Source: Bacteroidales bacterium
Lineage (GTDB): Bacteria > Bacteroidota > Bacteroidia > Bacteroidales > Muribaculaceae
Direction: 5' to 3'
NCBI GenBank assembly: GCA_900770215.1
Contig: CAAGJW010000062.1
Location: 1-64,000 of the forward strand
DNA length: 64,000 nt
The translations under genes were made by a program, and so were the position numbers. Under the pieces are notes generated by a model. The model was not told where the DNA came from. It saw nothing but the letters and a program-made list of their open reading frames with translations, and searched no databases. This document shows positions 52,811 to 62,394 of this stretch, one piece after another. The first letter of the stretch is position 1; every line of letters starts with the position of its first letter.

Positions 52811-52840
52811 TTGTGGCTGCATGATTTTTTCGTATTTTTG
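52811..52840 (+). promoter_or_regulatory. Promoter of cas6
   Basis: TTG (52811-52813), 19-nt spacer, TATTTTTG (52833-52840); the ATG at 52860 leaves a leader of about 14 nt. Divergent from the cas10 promoter. Confidence 0.65.
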
Positions 52841-52859
52841 TACTCATAAATAAAACAAG

Positions 52860-53543
52860 ATGAACGTTACTACCATAAAATATCATGGAAAGCTGAGACA
52901 CGGGGAGGAACAGATGTTCCGTGGTGCCTTTATCAAGGCAATGGGCAACAGCGCCTCGGTGCTTTTCCACAATCATCTCGGTGATGGGCTGAGGTATGCC
53001 TATCCTTTGGTGCAATATAAGGTCATTGGCGATAATCCAACGATTGTCGCAATCGGTGAGGTGGGAGAAAGTCTTATCAACCTCCCCAGGCAATGCGAGC
53101 TGGCGATAGGCAAGCAGCTCAGAGATTATCAACTCGACAATATCGGCATCGAGCCCTACGAGCCCGGGGTGTCCTGCGAGCCTAAGATGTACGCCATTAC
53201 GAGATACATCCCATTGAACACGGGCAATATTTCGGAGTTTGACAGCCTGCCCGCCTTGATCGATAGGATATGCTTTCTTGAGAACATCGTCAATGCCAAT
53301 ATACTTGCTTTCTTCAAAGGAATAAAATACCATTGCGACATCGAGATACACAGTGCCATCTCTTCAATCGACCGGCGTTATGACTTGTATTATAAAGGAG
53401 TGCGGTTCTATGGCTTTGACTTGAAGTTGATTACTAACGTTGACTTGCCCAGCAATATAGGGCTAGGCAAGAGCTCAAGCGTAGGGTTTGGAGTGGTCAG
53501 AAGGATTTCTATTCCCGATGCTTATAGAGGCAGGCTGCAATAG
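52860..53543 (+). CDS. cas6: Cas6-like crRNA-processing endoribonuclease
   Basis: 227 residues. Two ferredoxin-like halves: an N-terminal RHGEEQMFRGAFIKAMG helix with His-containing FHNHLGDG (about 37-43), and the C-terminal Gly-rich loop NIGLGKSSSVGFGVVRR (about 200-217) that identifies Cas6. It should cut the pre-crRNA 8 nt upstream of each spacer, leaving the ATTAAGAC handle. The catalytic His cannot be fixed by eye (candidates near residues 37-39). Divergently transcribed from cas10; the only rightward cas gene. Confidence 0.85.
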   Translation: MNVTTIKYHGKLRHGEEQMFRGAFIKAMGNSASVLFHNHLGDGLRYAYPLVQYKVIGDNPTIVAIGEVGESLINLPRQCELAIGKQLRDYQLDNIGIEPYEPGVSCEPKMYAITRYIPLNTGNISEFDSLPALIDRICFLENIVNANILAFFKGIKYHCDIEIHSAISSIDRRYDLYYKGVRFYGFDLKLITNVDLPSNIGLGKSSSVGFGVVRRISIPDAYRGRLQ

Positions 53544-53600
53544 CCAGCCCCAAGGCAGCTGTCTCTATGCGTTTTTTTCATTGGATTTGGGCGGAGAGGG

Positions 53601-53831
53601 CTAATCTTTCTCTTGGGTTTCGCTGTGTTTCTGCCCGTCGTTGCTTAAGGCGAGGCCAAGGGCTACACCGAGCATCACGCCTATCGAAATCCACAGCCCT
53701 ATGTCGTCGTAGATGGCACCAATGGCACATCCGCCCAGCATGCCGAGGCTGATGCCGAGGGCGAGGCGGTCTTTGGATGTGCCCTTTTCTTGCTTCGCGT
53801 CGTTGCTTGTTTTGTGATCGCTGGCTGTCAT
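53601..53831 (-). CDS. Small protein with two membrane segments, unknown function
   Basis: 76 residues from ATG 53831. A hydrophilic N-terminus (about 22 residues, Lys/Asp/Ser-rich) is followed by two hydrophobic segments (LALGISLGMLGGCAIGAIYD and IGLWISIGVMLGVALGLAL) and a charged tail. Gly-rich packing suggests a small inner membrane protein. A -7-type box (minus TAACTTTG, 53862-53869) lies 31 nt upstream of the ATG. It is between cas6 and the NADH dehydrogenase and shows no cas relation. Confidence 0.65.
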   Translation of the reverse strand: MTASDHKTSNDAKQEKGTSKDRLALGISLGMLGGCAIGAIYDDIGLWISIGVMLGVALGLALSNDGQKHSETQEKD

Positions 53832-54037
53832 GTGGCGGTGCGTGGTTGTTGTTGTGTGTTGCAAAGTTATGAAAACACAACTCCCGTAACGCATTACGGC
53901 TAGATTTTTTACGTGATTGTTACATCCCGGGCAAGCCATCGCTGCTGCTGTGTTGCACTTCGACTATGGTTAAAATGGGCGAATGGCACGTTTTTTGTAG
54001 CACACATGTGTAAACAACTCTAAAAGGGAAAAGGACT

Positions 54038-55300
54038 ATGAAAGCAAACATCAAGAAGAATGGATTGAAGCGAGTCGTTGTTGTGGGATGCGGTCTTGGC
54101 GGGCTCAAGCTGGCTCGCAGCCTGCGCAACTCGGGCTACCAGGTCGTGATAGTCGACAAGAACAACTACAATCAGTTTCCGCCACTCATCTACCAGGTGG
54201 CTTCGGCCGGTCTTGAGCCAAGCAACATTTCTTTTCCCATAAGGCGTATTTTTCAGGGATACAAGCATTTCTACTTCCGCATGGCCGAGGTGAAGGCTGT
54301 CGATGCCAGAGAGAAGGCTATTGCCACATCGGTGGGCACGATACACTACGATTATCTCGTGCTGGCGATGGGTGGGACGACCAACTTCTTTGGCAATAAG
54401 AATGCCGAGCAGCATGCTTTTCCCATGAAGACGGTTGTCGACGGCATGAAACTGCGCAACCACATTCTTGAGACTCTCGAGCGTGCCGAGACCGAGGAGG
54501 ACATGGCAAAGCGGCAGAAGTACATGAACGTTGTGATTGTGGGCGGTGGCCCGTCGGGAGTTGAGATAGCCGGCGCCCTGGCCGAAATGAAGCACAACAT
54601 TGTGCCTCGCGACTATCCCGACCTTGCCGACAAGATGCACATCTATCTCATCAATGCCGGCGATCGCCTGCTCAAGTCGATGGACGAGAAATCATCGGGC
54701 ACAGCCGAGAGCGACTTGAAAAAGATGGGGGTGCACGTGCGCAACGGCTGGCGAGTGACCGACTACAAGGACAATGTGGTGTATATCGACAATGGCCAGA
54801 CGCTGGAATCGTCGACGGTGGTGTGGGTGAGCGGTATCAAGGCCAATGTCATCGAGGGCGTACCCGAGGAGTCGGTGGGTCATGCAGGGCGGCTGCTATG
54901 CGACCGTTTCAATCGGGTCAAGGGCATGACCGATGTGTTTGCCATAGGTGACCAAAGCCTCGTCGAGGGTGACCCTGACTGGAAGCTCGGTCATCCCCAG
55001 CTTGCACAGGTTGCCTTGCAGCAGGCTGCCAATGTGGCAAGCAACATTGGCCGCATCGACAACGGGCAGGAGATGAAGCCCTTTGTCTACAAGAACCTTG
55101 GCACGATGGCCACCATAGGCCGCAGGCATGCGGTTGCCGAGATTGGCAATGCCAAGTTTGGCGGCACCATAGCCTGGCTGCTGTGGCTGGTGGTGCATTT
55201 GCGCTCTATACTGGGTGTGAAAAACAAGTTCTTTGTCCTACTCAACTGGATGTGGAACTACTTCAACTACATGCAGAGCCTCAGGCTGATACTCAAGTGA
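54038..55300 (+). CDS. ndh: Type II NADH dehydrogenase (NAD(P)/FAD-dependent oxidoreductase)
   Basis: 420 residues. FAD-binding VVVGCGLGGLKLARSL (residues 12-27), FPPLIYQVASAGLEP (family signature), second nucleotide motif VIVGGGPSGVEIAGALAEM (about 163-181), and FAIGDQSLVEGDP. A C-terminal amphipathic/hydrophobic end (GTIAWLLWLVVHLRSILG, FFVLLNWMWNYF) attaches it to the inner membrane. Transfers electrons from NADH to menaquinone without proton pumping. Preceded by a purine-rich AAAAGGGAAAAGG 8 nt before the ATG, unusual here. Confidence 0.93.
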   Translation: MKANIKKNGLKRVVVVGCGLGGLKLARSLRNSGYQVVIVDKNNYNQFPPLIYQVASAGLEPSNISFPIRRIFQGYKHFYFRMAEVKAVDAREKAIATSVGTIHYDYLVLAMGGTTNFFGNKNAEQHAFPMKTVVDGMKLRNHILETLERAETEEDMAKRQKYMNVVIVGGGPSGVEIAGALAEMKHNIVPRDYPDLADKMHIYLINAGDRLLKSMDEKSSGTAESDLKKMGVHVRNGWRVTDYKDNVVYIDNGQTLESSTVVWVSGIKANVIEGVPEESVGHAGRLLCDRFNRVKGMTDVFAIGDQSLVEGDPDWKLGHPQLAQVALQQAANVASNIGRIDNGQEMKPFVYKNLGTMATIGRRHAVAEIGNAKFGGTIAWLLWLVVHLRSILGVKNKFFVLLNWMWNYFNYMQSLRLILK

Positions 55301-55342
55301 CGGGTTCCCCTCTATAGGAGGGCTTAATGCAATATGAATGAA

Positions 55343-55384
55343 GCAGGGTGTGCCATCGAGACATGTTCTCGTGACACACCCTGC
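55343..55384. terminator. Strong hairpin downstream of ndh
   Basis: GCAGGGTGTG / CACACCCTGC perfect 10-bp outer stem with inner CGAG/CTCG pairing. No clear T-run on either strand. Lies between convergent genes and may block transcription from both sides. Confidence 0.55.
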
Positions 55385-55452
55385 CCGTGTGTGTTGTGTC
55401 GCTATTTCCACACTGCGCTGCTGTGGGCGCATGGTGGCGATAGAGCGGGGGG

Positions 55453-55992
55453 CTAAGTCGTCACCAGCGACATGCCTTTCTTGAGGGCCTCCTCGTTCAT
55501 GGGTATCAAGCCCCAGTGGCGCTCGGGCAGCGACTTCTTCAAGCCCTTGAGAACGCTTTCGATCGTGACCACGGGCCTCACTTTCAAGTAGGCGCCGAGC
55601 ACAATCATGTTGAACGACTTGGCGTTTTTCATCTCAAACGAAGCCTCGGTGGCATCGACCTTGTACACCTTGATGTCGGTGCGCTTGGGCGGGGTGTGGA
55701 TGCCGTAGCTGTCGTAGATGAGCACGCCGCCAGGCTTCACCTTGCTCTCAAAGCGGTCGAGACTCTGCTGGTTGAGCACAATCACAGCGTCGTAGCTGTT
55801 GAGAATGGGCGACGAGATGCGCTCATCGCTCAGTATCACCGTCACATTGGCTGTGCCGCCGCGCTGTTCGGGCCCGTAGCTGGGCATCCACGTCACTTCT
55901 TTGCCTTCCATCAGGCCAGAATAGGCCAGTATCTTACCCATCGAGAGGACACCTTGTCCACCGAAACCTGCAATGATAATTTCTTCTTTCAT
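55453..55992 (-). CDS. korC: 2-oxoacid:ferredoxin oxidoreductase, gamma subunit
   Basis: 179 residues: IIAGFGGQGVLSMGKILAYSG at the start, GPEQRGGTANVTVILSD and LNQQSLDRFESKVKPGG are characteristic of the gamma (porG/korC) subunit. Last gene of the leftward ferredoxin-alpha-beta-gamma operon. Together the subunits convert 2-oxoglutarate (or a branched 2-oxoacid) and CoA to acyl-CoA with reduced ferredoxin. 21 nt after the beta subunit gene. Confidence 0.92.
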   Translation of the reverse strand: MKEEIIIAGFGGQGVLSMGKILAYSGLMEGKEVTWMPSYGPEQRGGTANVTVILSDERISSPILNSYDAVIVLNQQSLDRFESKVKPGGVLIYDSYGIHTPPKRTDIKVYKVDATEASFEMKNAKSFNMIVLGAYLKVRPVVTIESVLKGLKKSLPERHWGLIPMNEEALKKGMSLVTT

Positions 55993-56013
55993 AATCTTGT
56001 TGTCCTCCCTTGT

Positions 56014-56787
56014 TTATTTAGTTGCATCAACGTCTTTCAAGTCGCCCAGCGGGTACTTTTTGAACATATTCTCGACCATCCACTCGTTGGCCTTGACCGG
56101 GCTCATCTTCCAGCCGGTGTTGCAGGTGCTCACGATCTCGACGACCGATGTGCCCTTGCCCTCCATGCTGTTTTCAAAGGCCTTGCGTATTGCGGCTTTG
56201 GCCTTGCGCACGGCGGCGGGTGTGTGCACGGCCTGGCGTGTCACATAGCGGGTGCCGTCGAGCTGTGCCAGCAGCGGGGTGATGGCCAGCGGGTAGCCGT
56301 TGAGGTCGGCACGGCGGCCATAGGGGCAGGTGGCAGTCTTCTGGCCCAGCAGTGTGGTGGGGGCCATTTGGCCGCCCGTCATGCCGTAGATGGCGTTGTT
56401 GATAAAGATGATGGCTATGCTCTCGCCGCGGTTGCAGGCGTGTATCGACTCGCAAGTGCCTATTGCGGCAAAGTCGCCATCGCCCTGGTAGGTGAACACC
56501 AGCTTGTCGGGTTGCAAGCGCTTGATGGCCGTGGCCATTGCCGTGGCGCGGCCGTGGGCAGCCTCGACCCAATCGATGTCGATGTAGTTGTAGGCAAACA
56601 CGGCGCAACCCACAGGCGACACGCCTATTGCATATCCCTCGGCGCCCATTTCCTCTATGACCTGGGCCACCAGCTTGTGCACCACGCCGTGGCTGCAGCC
56701 GGGGCAGTAGTGCATGTTACGTTCGTTAAGAAGCTTTGGTTTCTTGTAAACAAGATTTTCAGGCTTTATAATATCATTGATTTCCAT
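56014..56787 (-). CDS. korB: 2-oxoacid:ferredoxin oxidoreductase, beta (TPP-binding) subunit
   Basis: 257 residues. HYCPGCSHGVVHKLVAQ supplies cysteines, and thiamine diphosphate-Mg binding is at YQGDGDFAAIG (GDG) with the downstream NNAIYGMTGGQMAPTT. Homology fits KorB/VorA beta subunits. Active in the cytoplasm with the alpha subunit encoded 59 nt upstream. Substrate choice between 2-oxoglutarate and 3-methyl-2-oxobutanoate is not decided by these motifs. Confidence 0.93.
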   Translation of the reverse strand: MEINDIIKPENLVYKKPKLLNERNMHYCPGCSHGVVHKLVAQVIEEMGAEGYAIGVSPVGCAVFAYNYIDIDWVEAAHGRATAMATAIKRLQPDKLVFTYQGDGDFAAIGTCESIHACNRGESIAIIFINNAIYGMTGGQMAPTTLLGQKTATCPYGRRADLNGYPLAITPLLAQLDGTRYVTRQAVHTPAAVRKAKAAIRKAFENSMEGKGTSVVEIVSTCNTGWKMSPVKANEWMVENMFKKYPLGDLKDVDATK

Positions 56788-56846
56788 ATATTTGTCATTT
56801 TTAAGTTGTAACTGTTGAGTAACAAGCAGGAACAGAGGCCTGTGTG

Positions 56847-57935
56847 TTACTTGTTCACAATATTAAACTTTTGCTTCAATGCGTCGAGCACCTCGTCGGG
56901 GGTGGGCACATTGCCGCCCAGGCGGCCGTAGTGCTCCACGGGCACCTGGCAGTCGACGGCGAGTTTCACGTCTTCGATCATCTGGCCGGCGTCGAGCTCT
57001 TCTACCAGTATGCCTTTCACATTTTTGGCAGCTTGGCGCAGGTGCTCGTCGGGGAAGGGCCACAGGGTGATGGGTCTCACGAGGCCCACCTTGAGGCCTT
57101 GCTCGCGAGCGAGCTCCATCGTCTTCATGGTGATGCGGGCCTGGCTGCCGAAGGCAACGATCAGGTAGTCGGCATCGTCGCAGTTCACGAGCTCGCAGCG
57201 CTTCTCGTTTTTCTCGATTTCACGATAGGTGGCCTGGAATCGGTTGTTGTTGGCCTCCATCTTGTCGTCGTCGAGCTCAAGCGAGGTGATGATGTTGTTT
57301 TTGCGGCCCTTGGCTCCGTTCACTGCCCATGGGCATTGCTTGCGTATCTGCTCCTCGGTGCGGCGCGGCCGTTGCTCGGGCAGCACCACTTTTTCCATGA
57401 GCTGTCCTATGAGGCCGTCGGCCAGTATCATCGACAGGCAGCGGTACTTGAAGGCCAGGTCCCAGCCCAGTGCCACAAAGTCGGTCATCTCCTGCACGCT
57501 GCTCGGTGCCAGCACAATCATGTGGTAGTCGCCGTGGCCGCCGCCCTTGGTGGCCTGGAAATAGTCGGCCTGCGAGGGGTGAATAGTACCCAGACCCGGG
57601 CCTCCGCGCATCACGTTGACCAGCAGCGCTGGCACCTCGCTGGCTGCCATAAACGACACGCCCTCCTGCATCAGGCTGTAGCCTGGGCTCGAGGTCGACG
57701 TCATCACAGCCTTGCCGCAGCAGGCTCCGCCATATACCATGTTGATTGCAGCCACTTCGCTCTCGGCCTGAAGCACCACCATGCCAGTGGTGTCCCATGG
57801 CATTTCGGCTTCAAGTTTCTCAAGCACCTCGCTTTGCGGGGTGATAGGGTAGCCAAAGTAACCGTCGGCGCCATAGCGTATTGCTGCCATGGCCAGGGCT
57901 TCATTGCCCTTCATGAGTTTAACTTCTTCTTTCAT
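56847..57935 (-). CDS. korA: 2-oxoacid:ferredoxin oxidoreductase, alpha subunit (KorA/VorB type)
   Basis: 362 residues. MKGNEALAMAAIRYGADGYF (pyrimidine-binding region), FGYPITPQSEVLEKLEAEMP, TSSPGYSLMQEGVSFMAASE, and VNVMRGGPGLGTIHPSQADY are alpha-subunit signatures. Provides the N- and C-terminal domains that bind TPP pyrimidine and CoA. 21 nt after the ferredoxin gene, in the order D-A-B-C. Confidence 0.93.
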   Translation of the reverse strand: MKEEVKLMKGNEALAMAAIRYGADGYFGYPITPQSEVLEKLEAEMPWDTTGMVVLQAESEVAAINMVYGGACCGKAVMTSTSSPGYSLMQEGVSFMAASEVPALLVNVMRGGPGLGTIHPSQADYFQATKGGGHGDYHMIVLAPSSVQEMTDFVALGWDLAFKYRCLSMILADGLIGQLMEKVVLPEQRPRRTEEQIRKQCPWAVNGAKGRKNNIITSLELDDDKMEANNNRFQATYREIEKNEKRCELVNCDDADYLIVAFGSQARITMKTMELAREQGLKVGLVRPITLWPFPDEHLRQAAKNVKGILVEELDAGQMIEDVKLAVDCQVPVEHYGRLGGNVPTPDEVLDALKQKFNIVNK

Positions 57936-57956
57936 TTTCTTGATGTTTTAAAGCAA

Positions 57957-58187
57957 TTACTTTTCAACTACCCGATATACCTCGATGCAGGCATCGGGAC
58001 ACACTAACGCACAACTTTGGCAACCAATGCACTCCTGGGGCACTGCCATGTAGGCATAATGGTAGCCGCGGTTGTTTACTTCTTTTTCCTGAAGACTCAG
58101 GACATGCTTAGGACACGCAACGACACACAGGCTGCAGCCTTTGCATCGCTCGGTGTTGACCGTAACAGCTCCTCTGATTTTCGGCAT
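57957..58187 (-). CDS. korD: Ferredoxin-type 2[4Fe-4S] subunit of the oxidoreductase
   Basis: 76 residues with two cluster motifs: CKGCSLCVVACP (residues 16-27) and CIGCQSCALVCP (55-66 region). First gene of the operon; carries electrons from the TPP site to free ferredoxin. Upstream 190 bp are AT-rich with no gene. Confidence 0.93.
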   Translation of the reverse strand: MPKIRGAVTVNTERCKGCSLCVVACPKHVLSLQEKEVNNRGYHYAYMAVPQECIGCQSCALVCPDACIEVYRVVEK

Positions 58188-58377
58188 AAATTATAAAATT
58201 TAATTTTTTTTAGATTAGGTTAGTTAGTTGCAAATATAGTTTTTCTTCTGCAATTCCACAAGTTTTGTTGCGCCACTTTTTTGGAGCAATTCAAAGAATT
58301 GTTGACGCAATGCTTGCCATAAACCATCCCTGCATTGCGCAGTCGCAAGATTATGGCTCGCGAGCGCACGGGGCTCG

Positions 58378-60924
58378 CTACTTGAGCTTGCCCAGCAGCG
58401 TGCGCAGCTCTTCGCCCAGGTTGATGGTGTAGCCTTGCTTGTAGTAGACGATGCGGTTAAACGTGTCGGCAACTATAAACACAGGCAGCTGGTCGCTGGA
58501 GAGCCTGAGCTCGCCTTTAAGGGCATTGAGTATCTTGTGATCGGGATCGACGCCATAGGTGATGCCCGCAGTGGGCAGGCCGTAGTCGCCAGCCTTGAAC
58601 TTGCGCACCGCGGCTTCGTCTTCAAAGAGCAGCACCACTGGGCGGTCGATCTCGACCTTGGCAATGTCGCGCAGGGCGTGATTGCTGGGCTCCTGCCCCA
58701 TGCTCACAATGCCCAGCACATAGTAGCCGCGGCCGGTGCACGAGAGCAGACTCACCGGTGTGGAGGCAATGGTGCACGCCTTGCTGTCGACCTGGTTGAA
58801 GCGCGACTCGCTGTCGAAGTTGCCTATCACTGCCACCTGGTCGCTTGTGGCTTGCCGCATCGTGAGCGGCACGGTGGTGGTGCGGCCTGCCTCGATCTTG
58901 AACTCGCGCACTGTTGCCAGCACTGTGCCGCTGGCCATGCGGCTGCCGGTCACCAGCACATAGGTGCCCGTGTCGAGCCGTGCGCCGTGCTTGAAGGTCG
59001 ATGCCCAGGTGCAGTTGTTCTCGTCATAGTTTTGCAGCACCAGGCGGCCGCCAGCCATCTTGCTTATGGTGAAGTGAATATAATAAGACAAGTCGTCGTG
59101 CAGCGGGGTGGGGGTGTAGTCGAGCACAAGCGTGCCCTGTGGGGTGGCTTTGGCCAGGCCGGCCTTGTCCCATTTCACATCGATCCAACTGTCGCTGCCG
59201 CTGTTGCGATACTGCACCTTGCCGGTCACGGCGTCTTTGCGGGCTTCAATGTCGAGACTGCGGGCCACGTCGACAAAGAAAATGTCGCGGCTGCGCTCGT
59301 CGGTGATGCGGTAGTTGTATACCCCTGTGGCCGATTGCGCGTAGCGCAGGGCCTTGGTGTCGGGATTGAGCCTGATGTTCTTTTTTATCCACTCCACGAG
59401 CAGTTGCGGGTTGGCCTTGAACCGAGTGGCCTCACTTGCAAACGCCTGCTCAAAGTAGTGCTTGTAAGGGCGCAATGGCTCGGCCTCGACCCGGGGCGAG
59501 AGCTGGCTGCTGCGGGCTGTCATGTTGTCGTCGAGCACTTGCATGGTCACGTCGCGCAAGTCCTTGTCGGTGAGTGTGCCCAGCAGTTTCAATGCTCGCT
59601 CTTCCTGATCCTTGTACTTGTTGAGAAACTCGAGTATCACCCTATGGTTGCCACGCGATTTCACCAGATAGGTGCGTTGCGCCTCGGGATAGGCCAGGGC
59701 CTTGTCGGGGGTGATGAAGGTGGCTGTGTAGGCATTGCGCATTGAGTCTTCCTGCTCGAGGCGCTGCTTGTTGCGGGCTGCCAGTGCGGCAGGCACAGTG
59801 GGCAGCACGGGGTGCTCGGGCGGCGGCACAATGTCGATCGAATCGGGCAGGGCGGTGTGGGGCGCGATCTTGACGGTGAGCGCGGTGTCCTTGCCAAATG
59901 TGGCTTTGACCCACCCATACTGGCCGTCGCGGCTTGCCCACACGAGCATGTCGCCCTTGCCGGCAGTGAGACTCACGTGGCCTGCGGCGTCGGCCCACTT
60001 GGTGACGGCAGTGTAAAACTCGGCATAGTTGTAAATCTTAAATTCCACGCGGGCATTAGGCACAGGCTTGCCCTGGGCATCGACGATGCTGAATTGTATC
60101 TTGGCTGTTGCGGCATAGTTGCCCACGAGATTCACCTCGGTGTAGTTGCTTGTCTTGAGCACGGTCTCTTCGGGACCGTCGTAGTCGCCAAAGACGCGCG
60201 TGTGCATGAGCAACGCCCGCGATGCAGGGGCGTTGAACCACCCCAGGTTGAGCACGGCCTCGGGCTCGCAAGCCCCCATAAACCACCACTTGCCGTCGGC
60301 CCAAGCCTCGACCCAAGCATGGTTGTCGTCGGTGTGGGCCCAACGCGGGGTATAGACTTGACGGGCTGGGATGCCCACTGCACGCAGTGCCGCCACGGTG
60401 AGTGTGCTCTCCTCGCCGCAACGTCCTGTAGCCGTCTTCACGCTCTGCAGCGGCGACGAGGTGCGCGAGTCGCTGGGCTGGTAGGTCACGTGCTCGTGGC
60501 ACCAGTGGTTCACCTCGAGTATGGCATCTTTCATGCTCAGGTTTTTCACCCGATCTTTCAGCTGCTTGTAGAATACAAGCCTGGCGCTGTCGAGGGGCTC
60601 GTTGTTGACTCGCAGTGGCAGCACAAAGTGCATGAAGATATCGCGGGGTATCGTTTTCCCCCAGGGCATTTGCTCGCGAGTGAGCAGGGTCTGCCTCACG
60701 TTGGTAATATAGAAGTTCTGGCTGTAGTCGGTCACGTCGCACAAGGGGGCATAGGCGTAGAGAAAGTGCAGCGCCTGTCGCTCCTCGCTGTTCAGTCCTC
60801 TCTCGTCGAGCTTGAAGCCCACAAGCTGCTGCTTGGCCATATAGGTACTGTCGATATTGGCACCGGTTGCGGCTTGGATGAAAAAAAGAGAAATCAAAGC
60901 AACAATAGTGATTTTCGCTCTCAT
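58378..60924 (-). CDS. Exported transglutaminase-like domain protein
   Basis: 848 residues from ATG 60924; signal peptide MRAKITIVALISLFFIQAAT. The transglutaminase-core triad is present: Cys in TATGRCGEESTLTVAALR (about residue 165), His in TDDNHAWVEAW and Asp in ADGKWWFMGACEPEA. Downstream are immunoglobulin-like segments (AQGKPVPNARVEFKIYNYAE, about 275-340) and a long beta-rich C-terminal half of unknown type ending with VADTFNRIVYYKQGYT (thioredoxin-like remnant possible). Could act as a cysteine protease or amidase in the periplasm or outside. Single gene. Confidence 0.85.
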   Translation of the reverse strand: MRAKITIVALISLFFIQAATGANIDSTYMAKQQLVGFKLDERGLNSEERQALHFLYAYAPLCDVTDYSQNFYITNVRQTLLTREQMPWGKTIPRDIFMHFVLPLRVNNEPLDSARLVFYKQLKDRVKNLSMKDAILEVNHWCHEHVTYQPSDSRTSSPLQSVKTATGRCGEESTLTVAALRAVGIPARQVYTPRWAHTDDNHAWVEAWADGKWWFMGACEPEAVLNLGWFNAPASRALLMHTRVFGDYDGPEETVLKTSNYTEVNLVGNYAATAKIQFSIVDAQGKPVPNARVEFKIYNYAEFYTAVTKWADAAGHVSLTAGKGDMLVWASRDGQYGWVKATFGKDTALTVKIAPHTALPDSIDIVPPPEHPVLPTVPAALAARNKQRLEQEDSMRNAYTATFITPDKALAYPEAQRTYLVKSRGNHRVILEFLNKYKDQEERALKLLGTLTDKDLRDVTMQVLDDNMTARSSQLSPRVEAEPLRPYKHYFEQAFASEATRFKANPQLLVEWIKKNIRLNPDTKALRYAQSATGVYNYRITDERSRDIFFVDVARSLDIEARKDAVTGKVQYRNSGSDSWIDVKWDKAGLAKATPQGTLVLDYTPTPLHDDLSYYIHFTISKMAGGRLVLQNYDENNCTWASTFKHGARLDTGTYVLVTGSRMASGTVLATVREFKIEAGRTTTVPLTMRQATSDQVAVIGNFDSESRFNQVDSKACTIASTPVSLLSCTGRGYYVLGIVSMGQEPSNHALRDIAKVEIDRPVVLLFEDEAAVRKFKAGDYGLPTAGITYGVDPDHKILNALKGELRLSSDQLPVFIVADTFNRIVYYKQGYTINLGEELRTLLGKLK

Positions 60925-61186
60925 GTGTCGTTTAGTTTTAAGTGAAAAAAGTGAGTGCCTCCCACCACTGGAGGAGACACTCACAAAGGTAAGAATTTAT
61001 TTTACAAAAAGAATGTTTTTGTAAAAAAAAACAACGTTAGGGAACGCTTTTGATCCTTTAGGAAGCGATTTTTATTTCACTGCTTCTCTGCCATTTACAA
61101 TGCCGATGCCGCGAGCTGTGCTTTATTTCAACGTGACGTGTGCAATCGTGATGCTTCTTGATTCTATTAAAAAATAGTGTTGTCCG

Positions 61187-62350
61187 TCAGTCCTTGAGAA
61201 GCAGGTTTTTCTTGTCATCGCCTGAATTGCTCTCGATGGCTTTTTTCACAGCTTCCCAGTCGCTGGGCTTGCCTATTTTCTTGATCACCTTGATTGCAGC
61301 GTTTCGTGCCAGCCAGTTGGCATTGGTGTCCTTGGCAATGTCGCTCATCACGGCCACATACTCCTCGGGCTTGAAATAGGTGGCTTTGCTGCGCCATTGG
61401 GCATAGTTGGACTCGGCCTGAGTGGCAAGTTCGCCCACGCTGTTCCATGCCGGGTCGTCGTTGGTGCGCGGAGTTTTCTTGAAATAGGCGAGGGTAGCCT
61501 CGTAGGCTTCTTTGCAGGTCTGCTTGTGGAAGGGGTAGTCGTACCATAGGTAGTAGAGGCTTTCCACGCAGTCGCTGTGCAGTTTCACTTTGGCGGGGTC
61601 GTTGAGCGCCTTCACCAGTTCGGGCACAAGAGTGGGGTCGTGCAGCTTGCCGCAAGAGCGGTACATGGCCTTCTGCACATCGGGGTCCCTGTCGTTCATC
61701 AGCTTTAGCACAGCCTCTTTGGCACCTTTCACGCCCTCGGTCCACGAGTTGCCTATGGCATAGGCGCACTGGGTGCGAATGGCGGGGTGCTTGTTCTCGA
61801 CTTGAGAGAAGATGAACTCGGCCACTGCCGGCTGCTTCATCTCGTTGGACAGCGTCTTGATGCCGCAGTTTATCACATAGTCGTTTTTCTCTTCTTTGAG
61901 CATTTTCACAAGCTCGTTGCAGTCGTTGCTGGAGGTGCCGAAAATCGACCTGAAGCTGCTCAGGATGTATCCTCTCACTTGTGGATACTCGTTGGTCAGG
62001 AGTTTCTTGTCGATTTCCTTGGCATTGTCGGGAGCCTTGTGGTCCTTCATGATCTCCGACCGTGCGCTTGCCACGGGGTTGTTGTCGAGTTCGAGCTTGT
62101 CCTTGTCGATGCCCACCTTGGAGTAGGCGAGTATCAGAGCTTCATATTCAACATCGGTGAGCACGTCTTTGCTCTTTATCATGCTCACGAGCCCTTCTTT
62201 GGTGAAGTCTACGCTGTTGAGCAGTTTCATGGCCGGGCTGTCGTTGCCGGCCTCAGGATTTTCCATGCCTCCCTTGTCTTTGGCATGGAAACACGAGGCG
62301 AGGAGTGCTGAAAGTGTAATAGTTGCGAGAATTAAGACTGTCTTTTTCAT
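61187..62350 (-). CDS. HEAT-repeat lipoprotein
   Basis: 387 residues, lipoprotein signal LSALLASC (Cys20) then a Gly/Glu/Asn linker. Residues about 110-370 form HEAT-like helical pairs (NKHPAIRTQCAYAIGNSWT, NDRDPDVQKAMYRSCGKLHD, DPTLVPELVKALNDPAKV). Probably periplasmic or surface-attached scaffold; no enzyme motif. Followed on the same strand by nothing until the transglutaminase gene 262 bp away. Confidence 0.83.
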   Translation of the reverse strand: MKKTVLILATITLSALLASCFHAKDKGGMENPEAGNDSPAMKLLNSVDFTKEGLVSMIKSKDVLTDVEYEALILAYSKVGIDKDKLELDNNPVASARSEIMKDHKAPDNAKEIDKKLLTNEYPQVRGYILSSFRSIFGTSSNDCNELVKMLKEEKNDYVINCGIKTLSNEMKQPAVAEFIFSQVENKHPAIRTQCAYAIGNSWTEGVKGAKEAVLKLMNDRDPDVQKAMYRSCGKLHDPTLVPELVKALNDPAKVKLHSDCVESLYYLWYDYPFHKQTCKEAYEATLAYFKKTPRTNDDPAWNSVGELATQAESNYAQWRSKATYFKPEEYVAVMSDIAKDTNANWLARNAAIKVIKKIGKPSDWEAVKKAIESNSGDDKKNLLLKD

Positions 62351-62394
62351 TTTTGCTTTGATTTATAAGTTGTTGGTTGTTATGTTTTTTTATT

